Below the pieces are notes generated by a model. That model was not told where the DNA came from and made no database searches. It was given only the letters and a program-made list of their open reading frames with translations. 64,000 bases of DNA from an uncultured Oligoflexales bacterium (GTDB lineage: Bacteria; Bdellovibrionota_B; Oligoflexia; Oligoflexales; JAPPIL01): NCBI GenBank assembly GCA_958296095.1, contig OY282434.1, positions 1,394,001-1,458,000 of the forward strand. Direction: 5' to 3'. Shown here piece by piece: positions 35,896 through 44,821 of the stretch (its first letter is position 1; the number at the start of each line of letters is the position of its first letter). Both the position numbers and the translations under genes were made by a program.

Positions 35896-36012
35896 TTTAG
35901 TAACGCTCGCTTTCTAGCTCGCTACTTGTCCTCAGGCCTCTTGCTATTGCGATCAGGCTTGACCCCAAGCCTCGCTGCTTGCTCTCAGACCTCTCGTTAT
36001 TGCGTTCAGGCT
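35896..36012. repeat. S repeat block, inverted
   Basis: Reverse-complement S modules (TAACGCTCGCTTTCTAGCTC, TGCTCTCAGACCTCTCGTTA). Confidence 0.65.
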
Positions 36013-36021
36013 TGCACTCAG

Positions 36022-36430
36022 AGAGCCCCATGAAGGGCGCGGTGAGACCGTTCGCTGCGCTGCGGCTCTTTGTAACGCTCGCTTGCTAGCTCGCTCCTTG
36101 TTCTCAGACCTCTTGCTATTGCATTCAGATTATTTCTTTGCACAGGGCATGTGCCTATACCTGTTGAGGTCGGGTTTCTCGGTAGGTCTGCACCGTGGCG
36201 CGCTACGCGCTACGCTGCTTTTTGTATCGCTCGCTTTCTAGCTCGCTGCTTGCGCTGCGCGCTGCTCTTTGTAACGCTCGCCTTACGAGACTGTTTGCCG
36301 CTTTCTCGCTCCCTCGCTGCTTGCACTCAGGCCTCTCGGCTATTGCATTCAAGCTTGCACTCAAGCCTCCCTGCGTGCCCTCTCTTCTTCGCCCTACCAA
36401 GACAACGGAGACTTGTGCCAAGATAACGGG
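36022..36430. repeat. broken inverted H repeat with S insertions
   Basis: Three pieces of an H copy on the minus strand (about 36025-36052, 36127-36190 and 36393-36425) are separated by two S-type segments (about 36053-36126 and 36191-36392). It therefore looks as if S sequence invaded or expanded inside an H element. Confidence 0.6.
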
Positions 36431-36456
36431 GGTACGTGCTGAGTAGCTGAAAAAAA

Positions 36457-37413
36457 TCAAACGCGCCGATAGCCATCGATAAAAACCGCCATCAGGAAGG
36501 CAGATAGTGCACAACCCACGCTGTAGAGTAGTTCCGACTCGTGCGCATCACAGCGCAGTTCGTGGAGTGTTTTGCGACGACGATCCCGGTCACTTTTCCG
36601 TTGTTTACGCCCCTGATGGTTAACAAAGCGCTGCAAACTCGCGATGATGGGACTGAACGACTCAGACACACCCATGCCGCGGTAACCGTCTTCCTCCTCC
36701 TCGTCAAGTGCCTGTCCTTTAGTGCGTTTTCCGTCTCTTTCTCTCTCCCTCTCCCTGTGTGTTGCAGCATCGGAGATATGTTCGAGACTTGTCGCTGAAC
36801 CGGACACGACTGCATAAATTTTGCGCAGCGCCATGTCGTTGCGAGCTTCATGGTCGACAGGCAGCTCATTGTCGACCGCGATGCCGATGTCCGCGAACAT
36901 CTCCGTCTGCGTGGCGGCACGACGTGGTCGCAGCGAACGAATCTTGTCCTCAATCGTTGCCGTAAGACTGTGCCGCACCCACGAGCGCTGTTGCCACGAT
37001 TCTTCCCCCAGATGCAATGGCTTGTCACTGTGCTTGTGATTTTCTGCCATGTGTGCCACATAGGTGCAGATAGAACAGACAACGTTGAAGATGAACTCGG
37101 CTTCCGCCCGGCTTGGCTTAGTATCACGTTGCACGTGCGCATGCATGTATTCGACCACCATGACCATCATGTTCGACAAACCACGTGGCAACAGCTCCTG
37201 CAACGCCTGCACGCCGCACTTGTCGTCACCGCTGACCTGCAATACCACCTCCTGCAAGGCCGCCAGCGCGTAGCGCACTGCCGCCCGATGATCGAACGGC
37301 TCGCAAGTCAAGCTAAACAGGCCGCGGGAAAGGTTCTCCGCAGGTTGCCCGTACTTGCCTTGTTTTAGCAAGATAACAGACTCACGATGAAATTCGCGCA
37401 GCAAGTACTTCAT
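36457..37413 (-). CDS. tail-anchored membrane protein, unrecognised
   Basis: 318 residues from ATG 37413, 2 bases after the stop of the preceding gene. The N-terminal about 170 residues are helical. A disordered, highly charged middle follows (RERERERDGKRTKGQ, then DEEEEDGY), and one C-terminal hydrophobic helix (about 292-310, LYSVGCALSAFLMAVFI) suggests tail anchoring. It is the third gene of an envelope operon with a LpoB-like and a COG3014-like lipoprotein, so a role at the cell envelope is plausible. Confidence 0.6.
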   Translation of the reverse strand: MKYLLREFHRESVILLKQGKYGQPAENLSRGLFSLTCEPFDHRAAVRYALAALQEVVLQVSGDDKCGVQALQELLPRGLSNMMVMVVEYMHAHVQRDTKPSRAEAEFIFNVVCSICTYVAHMAENHKHSDKPLHLGEESWQQRSWVRHSLTATIEDKIRSLRPRRAATQTEMFADIGIAVDNELPVDHEARNDMALRKIYAVVSGSATSLEHISDAATHRERERERDGKRTKGQALDEEEEDGYRGMGVSESFSPIIASLQRFVNHQGRKQRKSDRDRRRKTLHELRCDAHESELLYSVGCALSAFLMAVFIDGYRRV

Positions 37414-37415
37414 CT

Positions 37416-38687
37416 TCAAGATCCTCTTCTACTGACGTAGAGCCTCAACTCTCCTCGCTGGAGACGCAAACTATGCATGGCTGTCGTCACGCCGTTATTG
37501 ATCACCGTGATGTCTAGGGGGCGTGCTTCAGGTGCTACGAAACGTGTCACCGCAATACGAGCCGGCAACAAACTCCAGCTGCGGGTATCAGCCGTCTCAG
37601 TTGCCGCGGCGTAAACGTTGAAAGCCACCCCTGCCAGTGCCCCAAATTTACGCTGCACCTGCGCGGTCATCACCCCTTTAGCGATCAGTCGTGTCATCTG
37701 CTCTGCCGTCAGGCGTGCACGGCGGTCTTCAAGGGCGATCTGTGCCAACTGATCGAGGTTGAGCATCTGTTCAGACGCGATAAAACGTTCCACCTCTCCA
37801 CGCTCTCGCAGCATTACGCCGCTGCGACCATAATCAACCTGCCGCGCCACGACAACAGGAAACGAAAAACGCACCACCTGCTGGTCGAATGGTAGCAGAA
37901 ACTCCCGTGCCTCCTTGCTGGCGATACGACCAATCTGATGAATTACCGCAACTTCAGCGTGCTTAGTGCTTCTTTGGCGCTCGGCAGGAGTAAGTTGCTG
38001 GCGTAACTCTGGCTCAACCTGCCGCTTCGCCCTATGAGCTAGGTGATACAACGCCACCGCAACCTGCCGCGGCATCTGGGCATCGTTGAAAATTTTAAAT
38101 TCACCCCGATAGAGCTGCCAAGCCTTGTGATAATCGACAAAGGCACTGCTGACATCACCCTCGACTTCATGGATCATCGCGGCCAGATAACGAGCAAAGG
38201 CATCCTCGTTGTAGCGGTTCTGGGCATCGCCGTGGCCGCGGTTGATAGCATGCAAGCGTAGGTTGATGCGCCGTGCCTCGACCAGTGCCTCTTGCAGTTC
38301 GTTTGCGCCGAGATAAGACATGGCCAGCATGGTGTGGATAAAAATTTTCTCATAATCCTCGCCGCGGTATTCCGTGGTATCACTGCTGACGATGAAGGCC
38401 GCGGCCGCTTTGCTGACACTCACTGTATAGAGCTCTTCCACCAACTGCGCGGCACGGAATAATTCCCGCCGTGATTTCTTGAGACGACCGAGACGATCAT
38501 AGAGCACTGCCAACTCAAGGGAATAGAGGAGGCGATTGCGATGTTGTTGTTTTAGCGACGAACTTTGCAGTTTTTGTAAAGCCAGCTGGTAATGCCCCAC
38601 CTCATACAGCCCTTTGACTTCACCCATGTGGTCGCTCCACGAAAAGCAACCACTGACGAGAACGAGGAAGGGTAAAGCCTTTACCAC
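37416..38687 (-). CDS. COG3014-like TPR lipoprotein
   Basis: 423 residues. GTG 38687 is favoured: AGGGA lies 6 bases ahead, it overlaps the upstream stop by 7 bases, and it places the lipobox VSGC after a short leader (VVKALPFLVLVSGC). TPR-like helices follow, with the family-typical IHTMLAMSYLGANELQEALV and DAFARYLAAMIHEVEGD. The C-terminal part is strand-rich. COG3014 proteins are commonly encoded beside LpoB-like genes. The role is unknown but extracytoplasmic. Confidence 0.75.
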   Translation of the reverse strand: MVKALPFLVLVSGCFSWSDHMGEVKGLYEVGHYQLALQKLQSSSLKQQHRNRLLYSLELAVLYDRLGRLKKSRRELFRAAQLVEELYTVSVSKAAAAFIVSSDTTEYRGEDYEKIFIHTMLAMSYLGANELQEALVEARRINLRLHAINRGHGDAQNRYNEDAFARYLAAMIHEVEGDVSSAFVDYHKAWQLYRGEFKIFNDAQMPRQVAVALYHLAHRAKRQVEPELRQQLTPAERQRSTKHAEVAVIHQIGRIASKEAREFLLPFDQQVVRFSFPVVVARQVDYGRSGVMLRERGEVERFIASEQMLNLDQLAQIALEDRRARLTAEQMTRLIAKGVMTAQVQRKFGALAGVAFNVYAAATETADTRSWSLLPARIAVTRFVAPEARPLDITVINNGVTTAMHSLRLQRGELRLYVSRRGS

Positions 38688-39265
38688 TTGGTATCCCTGC
38701 GCTTGAAGCGTTTCTTGATCAAGTGCTTTTTGCTCCATTCAATTTCGGCGGTTTCGAGATTGGTCAGCGTCAGCACGACCTGATAGGTCACCGTCTTCAA
38801 TCCACCCCGCACATGCTCCTGGCTGGAAAGCGTGCCACCAAAGAGATAGTCGATACCAACCTGCTGTCCAGCCTTGGCCCGCGTTTCAGCTGAGACTGCC
38901 CCGCGCCGCTGGTAGTTGAGTTCCTTAAGCACGCGTTTGCGCTTGGCAATGTTGATAAAACGCACCTGACCAGAGTTGATCAGCTCATCACGCACGTAGT
39001 CAGTCAACGCCTTCGTGTCGATGTGCTCCGCGGTCCTGTTGCGGAGTTCATCCACCCCAATCACGGGACGGCGTTTCTTCGTCGACTTGAAGAGGTGCAG
39101 CCAGGGCTTTTGTAATACTGCCGCGATCAGGGCCTCGGCTGATTGGCGGGCATCAGTCTCGTTCCAGCGGTCATCGACGATCTCCTGTGCCGCGGGGTCG
39201 CGGTATTCCGCCTGAAATTCTGGCACGCAAGCGGACAAGGTAAGCAGTATCCACAACTTGCTCAT
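38681..39265 (-). CDS. LpoB-like PBP-activator lipoprotein
   Basis: 194 residues. It has a short leader with lipobox LSAC (MSKLWILLTLSAC). The domain (PVIGVDELRNRTAEHIDTKA, then TRAKAGQQVGIDYLFGGTL) is that of PF13036, which includes LpoB, the outer-membrane lipoprotein that stimulates PBP1b. It is first of a three-gene operon. Whether it activates a PBP here is inferred; the class-A PBP-like protein of this window (62053) lacks transpeptidase motifs, so any activation would be of the glycosyltransferase. Confidence 0.8.
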   Translation of the reverse strand: MSKLWILLTLSACVPEFQAEYRDPAAQEIVDDRWNETDARQSAEALIAAVLQKPWLHLFKSTKKRRPVIGVDELRNRTAEHIDTKALTDYVRDELINSGQVRFINIAKRKRVLKELNYQRRGAVSAETRAKAGQQVGIDYLFGGTLSSQEHVRGGLKTVTYQVVLTLTNLETAEIEWSKKHLIKKRFKRRDTKW

Positions 39266-39375
39266 GACAAGACAGCCTCCAATAATTTCCTTGTCGTGTT
39301 CGGTTACATTTGCATTATAGTAAATTCACCCAGTAATTGGCAATGGTTCTGCCCCACGATCAGAGAGGTAAAATT

Positions 39376-40053
39376 ATGACATACACGCCCACACTGGCAA
39401 AAAATTTTCACCGGGTGCAAGCAAGAATAGCTACGCTCCGCACCACCGCACCGTCAGTGCGCCTGATCGTCGCTAGTAAGGGGCGTGATGTTGCCGCCAT
39501 CGAGGCGTTGTATGCACAGGGGCAGCGAGAGTTTGGGGAAAATTTTACCACCGAGCTTGAGAATAAATCCCAGCTGTTACAGCATCTTGACATCAAATGG
39601 ATTTACATCGGCGTGCTGCAGTCAAACAAAATTGCTCGCCTTGTCCGCTGCTGCGACGAGATTCAGTCGCTCGCTTCGCGCAAGCATGCTCGCTACGTGG
39701 AGCGCTACGCGGCACAGTATGGCAAGCACGCGTATCCCGTCTATCTGGCAGTCAACATCGACAACGAGGCACAAAAACGAGGCTTCAGTGCGGCAGAGGT
39801 CGTCGCGGCGGCGCAAGAGATAGCTCATAACTGCCCGCACCTGCAGGTCGAGGGCCTTATGGCTGTGCCCGCGTCTATTTACTGCGATCGTGATCAGCAA
39901 CATCCCCCACCCGCCTACCACGAACTGCGGCGGCTTGCATCCTGCTGCGGGCATGGTAAACTCTCGTTAGGCATGAGTGCCGACCTTGCCCTGGCCCTGC
40001 ACGCAGGCACAGACTGTGTGCGCATCGGGCGAGATGTTTTCGCCAGCAACTAA
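39376..40053 (+). CDS. yggS: YggS/PLPBP family PLP-binding protein
   Basis: 225 residues from ATG 39376 (GAGAGGT upstream). A fold-III barrel with the PLP lysine Lys35 (LIVASKGRDV), the signature FGENF and the C-terminal SLGMSADLALAL. PLPBP proteins carry PLP and keep B6 vitamers and amino-acid pools in balance; they have no known catalysis. It is first in a five- or six-gene operon with yggT. Confidence 0.95.
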   Translation: MTYTPTLAKNFHRVQARIATLRTTAPSVRLIVASKGRDVAAIEALYAQGQREFGENFTTELENKSQLLQHLDIKWIYIGVLQSNKIARLVRCCDEIQSLASRKHARYVERYAAQYGKHAYPVYLAVNIDNEAQKRGFSAAEVVAAAQEIAHNCPHLQVEGLMAVPASIYCDRDQQHPPPAYHELRRLASCCGHGKLSLGMSADLALALHAGTDCVRIGRDVFASN

Positions 40054-40090
40054 TGCATGCCGCGAGGCTGAACTTAACCCAGGAGGACGC

Positions 40091-40414
40091 ATGGCACACA
40101 TTATCAATGGCTTGGCTTTCGTGCTCGATCTCATCTTCAATCTTGTGCAATTATTGGTGATTGCCTCGATAATTGTCAGTTGGGTAAATGCCGACCCCTA
40201 CAATCCCATCGTGCGCACCATCAAAGCCGTCACCGAACCACTCTATCGCCCGCTGCGCCGCTTGACGAGCCGCATCCCGGGCCCGCTCGACTTCGCACCG
40301 CTGCTCTTGATCCTGATCATTGTCTTTTTGCAGAAGAGTCTGATACCATACTTAGTAGAGCTAAGCAGAGGCTTGAATGAACACAGGGAAATACTTGACC
40401 AGTTACGACGTTGA
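40091..40414 (+). CDS. yggT: YggT family membrane protein
   Basis: 107 residues from ATG 40091 (AGGAGG upstream), 37 bases after yggS, the classical pairing. Two hydrophobic segments (residues about 8-32 and 68-90) flank the signature NPIVRTIKAVTEPLYRPLRR. YggT homologues are inner-membrane proteins linked to osmotic tolerance in bacteria and thylakoid organisation in plastids. Confidence 0.93.
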   Translation: MAHIINGLAFVLDLIFNLVQLLVIASIIVSWVNADPYNPIVRTIKAVTEPLYRPLRRLTSRIPGPLDFAPLLLILIIVFLQKSLIPYLVELSRGLNEHREILDQLRR

Positions 40415-40417
40415 GAT

Positions 40418-41110
40418 ATGAACCTTGTTGTCAGACTATTGGTGCTTGTCGCTGCGGCGGGGCTGTTTTGGGTGACGGCAGTGCATTCGCACGAGGCTTA
40501 CCAGCGGCCCGACTCTGAGGTGCGCGAGCCGCCGTTGATCGATCTCTCGTCCCGTGCCATCTCTATGTTGTTTCTGGGCTTCAAGCATGTTTACGATGAC
40601 TTTCTCAGCATCTGGGCGGTGCACTATCTTGCCAGTCCTGATCCCTCTATTTACGACGTTGATGCATTGGAGAAAATGCTCAACAAGATCGCTCTTTCAC
40701 GCCAACGACGCGAGACGACTTACATTTTTTCCTGCTTTGTGCTGTCGCAGCTCGGTCGTCCGCAAGCCTGCCCCCCGATTCTAGAACTCGGCATGGAGGT
40801 GTTGCCAGGCAGTTGGCGTATTCCGTTGACGCTGGGCTTTGTTTATACTGAAGATCTCAACGACCCACGCAAGGCTGCCATCTACTACAATGTCTGCTCG
40901 GAGCGGGAGCACTCACCCAGCTATATCAAGAGTGTCGCCCGAAAACTGGCACAACGAGGTGGCACAACACTGGAAGCACTAGATCATTCGGTGGCGGAAG
41001 TGCTGGGTATTTCTGAAGACTCAGAGTTGTATAAGATTTTAAAAAGAAAATACAAAGAAGCAACCCCTGATGAGAAAGAAGCAACCCCTGATGAGGGCGA
41101 GGACTATTAA
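40418..41110 (+). CDS. membrane-anchored helical protein
   Basis: 230 residues. One N-terminal hydrophobic segment (MNLVVRLLVLVAAAGLFWVT) acts as anchor or signal. The rest is helical and TPR-like (IYDVDALEKMLNKIALSRQR; TLGFVYTEDLNDPRKAAIYY). The C-terminus has a short duplication, KEATPDE twice. It starts 3 bases after yggT and ends 13 bases before the ABC ATPase, so it is part of the same operon and perhaps an accessory of the transporter. Confidence 0.65.
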   Translation: MNLVVRLLVLVAAAGLFWVTAVHSHEAYQRPDSEVREPPLIDLSSRAISMLFLGFKHVYDDFLSIWAVHYLASPDPSIYDVDALEKMLNKIALSRQRRETTYIFSCFVLSQLGRPQACPPILELGMEVLPGSWRIPLTLGFVYTEDLNDPRKAAIYYNVCSEREHSPSYIKSVARKLAQRGGTTLEALDHSVAEVLGISEDSELYKILKRKYKEATPDEKEATPDEGEDY

Positions 41111-41123
41111 AACGGAGGGTGTC

Positions 41124-42074
41124 TTGGACTCACAATTTTTAGAAGTTACCAACGTAACCAAGACTTATCGGGCCGGGGCGTTCAAGCGCAAGACGGCGGC
41201 TCTTGACAGCTTGACGATTGCTTTCCCACTGCACAAGTGCACGGGCTTGTTTGGCCACAACGGTGCTGGTAAGACAACGCTGATCCGGCTGATTTTTGGC
41301 ATCAGCAATCCCACCAAGGGGTATATCACCCTCGACGGCACAGAGATTGAGCAGATGGATCGCAATCGTATCGGCTATATGCCCGAAGTTGACAAGACAG
41401 CCAATGTCCTCACCCCGTGGGAAATTCTCTTGAACCACTGTGCCATCTTTCGGGTTGAAAACCCCAGAGAACGAGCTACCACCGCGCTGCGGCGCGTCGG
41501 CTTGCTGGCAAGCAAGGACAAGAAATCACGGGAGCTGTCCAAAGGCATGGGGCGACGGCTGGCGTTTGCACAGGCAGTAATTCACGAGCCGCAGTTTTTG
41601 GTGCTGGACGAGCCGTTTTCGGGGCTTGATCCGTTGGGACGGGCCGAGATGCATGGCTGGATTAACGAGCAGAAGACTAGGGGGACGACGATAATTCTCT
41701 GTTCGCATGAGTTGAAGGAAGCGTATGCGCTCTGCGATGAGTTCAACATTATCAGAAAGGGGCGGCTGGTTTACTCGACCATCAATGCCGAAACCGAACA
41801 GCTGGTGCATGCCTATGTGCTCAAGGTGCGAGCCGTCACTGTCGATGTGCTAGAGCAGTTGCGAGACGACCAACAACTCCCTGCTTGGCAGGAGGTCGTC
41901 CAAGAAGAGGAGCAGGTGCGGGTGTGCTTCGCCGCCTACGAACAGGCAGCCCCGTGGTTAACGGCGTTGGGGAGCGGTGGCTATCAGATCGCGGCGTTCA
42001 ACGATGGTGGTGAGCAGCTTGGCTCACGTGAAGATTTGTTGAAATTTTTTGATCTGGGGGAGCAGGTAGCATGA
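41124..42074 (+). CDS. ABC transporter ATPase (NosF-like)
   Basis: 316 residues, TTG start preceded by GGAGGGT. Walker A GHNGAGKT (44-51), signature LSKGMGRRLAFAQ, Walker B FLVLDEP and switch His CSHELKE are present. After about residue 220 comes a C-terminal domain as in ABC-2 exporters. It powers the permease encoded next, which it overlaps by an ATGA. The substrate is unknown; the NosF resemblance is at family level only. Confidence 0.92.
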   Translation: MDSQFLEVTNVTKTYRAGAFKRKTAALDSLTIAFPLHKCTGLFGHNGAGKTTLIRLIFGISNPTKGYITLDGTEIEQMDRNRIGYMPEVDKTANVLTPWEILLNHCAIFRVENPRERATTALRRVGLLASKDKKSRELSKGMGRRLAFAQAVIHEPQFLVLDEPFSGLDPLGRAEMHGWINEQKTRGTTIILCSHELKEAYALCDEFNIIRKGRLVYSTINAETEQLVHAYVLKVRAVTVDVLEQLRDDQQLPAWQEVVQEEEQVRVCFAAYEQAAPWLTALGSGGYQIAAFNDGGEQLGSREDLLKFFDLGEQVA

Positions 42075-42853
42075 AATCTATCTACATCATTGCCAGAGAA
42101 ACATTCACCCTGTTGCGACGCGACAAGATTTTTCTGCCGCTGGTGGTGGTGGGTCTCTGTCTGGTTTTTTTCTCCAGCATGATGCAAAGTTCCAGTGCTG
42201 ATGAGCTGGTGAAAGTAATGTTCAATATGGGCACGGCGGGATTTTTTTTCACGGGCATCGTCATCTGCCTGTTGTGGGGAATCAAATCTATCTGCGAGTC
42301 ACGTCGTGATGGTTCGATCGAATTACAACTGGCTGCACCAGTAACACGTAGCCAGTGGTTGATTGGCAAGTATCTCGGTTTGTGCTGCTCGCTGTTGTTG
42401 GTGGGGCTAATCTTATTCGCGGCATTTCAGCTCATGCTGTATCTAGATTTCAAGGAAATCATGACCTGGAAACAGGTGTTGGTATTTGTCTACTTATTTA
42501 TCGGCTGGATGGTCTTCGCCGCCATCTGCACTTTCTTCGCCACCTTCTGTAATACCCCCACGGCGACGTTCTCAAGCTTCTGTGTCTGGGTGACAGGCAT
42601 GCTGAGCGGCATCATCGTCGCCACTATTCCGCCTCGTAGCGAAGATTCTATGCTTGAATCGTCCGTCAAGGTGGTCGCTTCGTTCTGGGATTTTCAACGT
42701 TTCAACCTCGTCGATCACGCGGTTGAATACTGGGGAGTCGATACCTTTCCCCCGCCATCTGACCTGCTGTGGTTTGCTGCCTATGGCATTGCCGTTGTGG
42801 TGCTGCTGCTGTCGGCAGCAACGGTTATCTTCAATTATCGTGACTTGGTCTAA
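42071..42853 (+). CDS. ABC-2 type permease (NosY-like)
   Basis: 260 residues with about six membrane helices (for example LVVVGLCLVFFSSMM, FTGIVICLLWGI, LLLVGLILFAAFQLMLYL, VFVYLFIGWMVFAAICTFFA, and a final helix FAAYGIAVVVLLLSAATVIF). SICESRRDGSIELQLAAPVT before the third helix is the typical ABC-2 coupling region. It forms a transporter with the preceding ATPase. Confidence 0.9.
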   Translation: MKSIYIIARETFTLLRRDKIFLPLVVVGLCLVFFSSMMQSSSADELVKVMFNMGTAGFFFTGIVICLLWGIKSICESRRDGSIELQLAAPVTRSQWLIGKYLGLCCSLLLVGLILFAAFQLMLYLDFKEIMTWKQVLVFVYLFIGWMVFAAICTFFATFCNTPTATFSSFCVWVTGMLSGIIVATIPPRSEDSMLESSVKVVASFWDFQRFNLVDHAVEYWGVDTFPPPSDLLWFAAYGIAVVVLLLSAATVIFNYRDLV

Positions 42854-42856
42854 GCT

Positions 42857-43126
42857 GTGCTGGATGACATAGGCACGGAAGCACACATCAAGCGCGAGAA
42901 GGCCAAGGCCAAGCAGCTACGCCGCACGCGCTGGTGGGCACAAAAACGCGCCGCGGCACACTGTTTTTACTGCCGCACACCGCTACTGCCTGAGCAGGTA
43001 ACGATGGATCACGTCGTCGCCCTCGGTCAAGGCGGGCACACCACCAAGAGCAACATCGTCACCGCCTGCCACAACTGCAATCAAACCAAAAAAGACCGCC
43101 ACATCGTCGATTATCTCCTGTCCTAG
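42857..43126 (+). CDS. HNH endonuclease-domain protein
   Basis: 89 residues, GTG start 3 bases after the permease. It is a compact HNH module: zinc Cys36/Cys39 and Cys71/Cys74, and catalytic MDHVVALGQGG (Asp51, His52), His61 and Asn66 in SNIVTAC. The basic N-terminus may bind DNA. Its place at the end of a transporter operon is odd but frequent for small HNH proteins. Free-standing HNH nucleases nick or cut DNA; the target here is unknown. Confidence 0.88.
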   Translation: MLDDIGTEAHIKREKAKAKQLRRTRWWAQKRAAAHCFYCRTPLLPEQVTMDHVVALGQGGHTTKSNIVTACHNCNQTKKDRHIVDYLLS

Positions 43127-43200
43127 CTTTCTGCGCCGTTCAGGCTTGCGATGCATTTTTTATTTGTAATATCTATATGTTATATAATAATGCATTTTTA
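43127..43200. repeat. AT-rich imperfect repeats before the array
   Basis: GC falls sharply at about 43150. Two imperfect units sharing TAATAATG and ATTGA occur here and in the following promoter, with an additional TATAAT at 43183-43188. Confidence 0.5.
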
Positions 43201-43229
43201 TTGACAATACATACATATTATGTAATAAT
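43201..43229 (+). promoter_or_regulatory. sigma70-type promoter of the paralogue array
   Basis: Consensus -35 TTGACA at 43201-43206, a 16-17 base spacer, and -10 TAATAA/AATAAT at 43223-43229. The predicted leader to ATG 43279 is about 42 nt and ends in the SD TAGGAG. Confidence 0.65.
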
Positions 43230-43278
43230 GTGTAATTATTGAAAAACACTTACATATCTTATACATAGGAGATTTTAT

Positions 43279-44733
43279 ATGGGATACCGCACCAAAATAA
43301 GCGCAATGATAGTCATGCTTGCCTGGGCTAGCACGTCTTTTGCGATTGTCGGTGGTTATAAGATTATCAAAAAGAAAGCAGTACGAGAGGCTGTAGAGAA
43401 AGTTAGTAATCAAGCTAAAGCAGCCAAGCATGCTGAGGTTATTAGACGCGGCGAGGCTTTGCAGCAGCAAGCAAGACAGGGCGAAAAGCTGAGTGCCGCA
43501 GAGTTGCAGGTTATTTACGAGGGGCGGGTGGCAGCCTTAAAAGTTGAAAAAGCAGAAAAACTAACCGCGATACACAAGCAATATCCTGATAAGCACTCGC
43601 CTGAAGACATAGCTGCTGCAGCGCAGCGACGGGACGAAGATATCGCCACCTCTAGTATTTGGTATCATGGTAAAATAAAGCAGGAGTTTGAGGAGAAGTA
43701 CCCGAGGCAGGTGGCCATTGAAAAACTTGAAGCTGAACATCAGCGGGATCTTGTCAGGTGGCACGATGTATACGACGTTAGCAAAGATTTAACTGACGGT
43801 ATACCTGTCATGCGATATACCCCTGAGTTTACTGACAAGATGTCGGCAATTATCAAGGATACACCGATTGCCACTGACTTATCTGACTTAGTAAAAGGTG
43901 GCAACCTGCAAGAAGTTATGTGGAGATTGGATGAAGACGGTTTCGCCACTGAGGCTACGGCGATGAAAAAACTGATCGAAGATATGCTCACCAACGCGAA
44001 AATAGTTGACCAGGACGACCAATCCCTCACAGGAGCAGCCAAGCCTCTGCTGCTTAAATTTGACAGTGGTTTGAGAGGAGTGTTCAAAGGTGACTACGGG
44101 CAAGAGATACCACGGGATCGACCGGAAGCCTTGCCTAATCCTGAGCGAGAAATAGCTGCATACCGATTTGATCAGTTGATAGGATTGAATGTCTTTCCAA
44201 TTACCGTGCCGCGTCGAATGGATGGTTACCAAGGCAATGGTTCAGTGCAGCTGTTTATCGATGGTGCTAAAGGCAATTTCCACCGACAATACTTCAACTA
44301 TGCTAAACTGATCGGTAAAGACCCCCTTGATCTTGAACTGATCCGTAGAGGTACTGTTACAAACAAGTACTTAGCAAGAAATAATACTTTTTTTACGCTA
44401 ACGCTGGATGGCGATGGCTATGATGCGCTTGGCAACAATCTTGCACCTATTAAGAACAATCTTGTACCTGTCTCAGGCAGAAGCATAAAGGTCGATGCCC
44501 ATCTAGCCTTTGGGGATAAACATCGTAGTGTCGGCGAGATTAAAAAAAATATTAAACGTTGGCCACTCTACCTGGATGCTGACTTTATCGCGCGGCTAGA
44601 TAGCATCACCATTGAACAGCTAGAGGCAATCTTTCAGCCATTGTTTGAACCTGAAACAAGTGAAAGCATAGTATCTAACTTGCACGCTAACATTCGCAAT
44701 TACGTGAAGGCAGCAAGAGAACTAGCTGAGTGA
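43279..44733 (+). CDS. exported kinase-like paralogue 1 (short coiled coil)
   Basis: 484 residues. It has a signal peptide (MGYRTKISAMIVMLAWASTS, cut near FA) and a short helical/coiled-coil stalk without the 42-residue repeats of its siblings. The conserved C-terminal domain contains LRGVFKGDYG, EIAAYRFDQLIGLNVFPITV, GSVQLFIDGA, and later GRSIKVDAHLAF. This order (Lys strand, Glu helix, hydrophobic hinge, DxxxxF metal-binding loop) resembles FAM20/PI3K-like atypical kinases. A clear catalytic loop (NxDR) is not visible, so it may be a pseudokinase. It is first of four tandem paralogues and sits behind a good promoter. Confidence 0.65.
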   Translation: MGYRTKISAMIVMLAWASTSFAIVGGYKIIKKKAVREAVEKVSNQAKAAKHAEVIRRGEALQQQARQGEKLSAAELQVIYEGRVAALKVEKAEKLTAIHKQYPDKHSPEDIAAAAQRRDEDIATSSIWYHGKIKQEFEEKYPRQVAIEKLEAEHQRDLVRWHDVYDVSKDLTDGIPVMRYTPEFTDKMSAIIKDTPIATDLSDLVKGGNLQEVMWRLDEDGFATEATAMKKLIEDMLTNAKIVDQDDQSLTGAAKPLLLKFDSGLRGVFKGDYGQEIPRDRPEALPNPEREIAAYRFDQLIGLNVFPITVPRRMDGYQGNGSVQLFIDGAKGNFHRQYFNYAKLIGKDPLDLELIRRGTVTNKYLARNNTFFTLTLDGDGYDALGNNLAPIKNNLVPVSGRSIKVDAHLAFGDKHRSVGEIKKNIKRWPLYLDADFIARLDSITIEQLEAIFQPLFEPETSESIVSNLHANIRNYVKAARELAE

Positions 44734-44753
44734 GGGGAAAACCAGAGATAGTT

Positions 44754-44768
44754 ATTTATTCAATAAAT
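44754..44768. promoter_or_regulatory. 15-bp palindrome in array spacer 1
   Basis: ATTTATTCAATAAAT, a perfect 7-1-7 inverted repeat 21 bases after the stop. Identical copies lie at 46639 and 48307. It is AT-only with no T-tract, so an operator or RNA-processing site fits better than a terminator. Confidence 0.5.
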
Positions 44769-44821
44769 CAAACGTGTAATTATTAAAAATACCTACATAC
44801 CGTATACATAGGAGATTTCGT

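Noticed and set aside
35836..36012. Possible CRISPR array
   Set aside because: The repeats are 5-base tandem units without spacers and no cas genes are present.
44754..44768. Array palindromes as rho-independent terminators
   Set aside because: The stem is only A/T and no T-tract follows.
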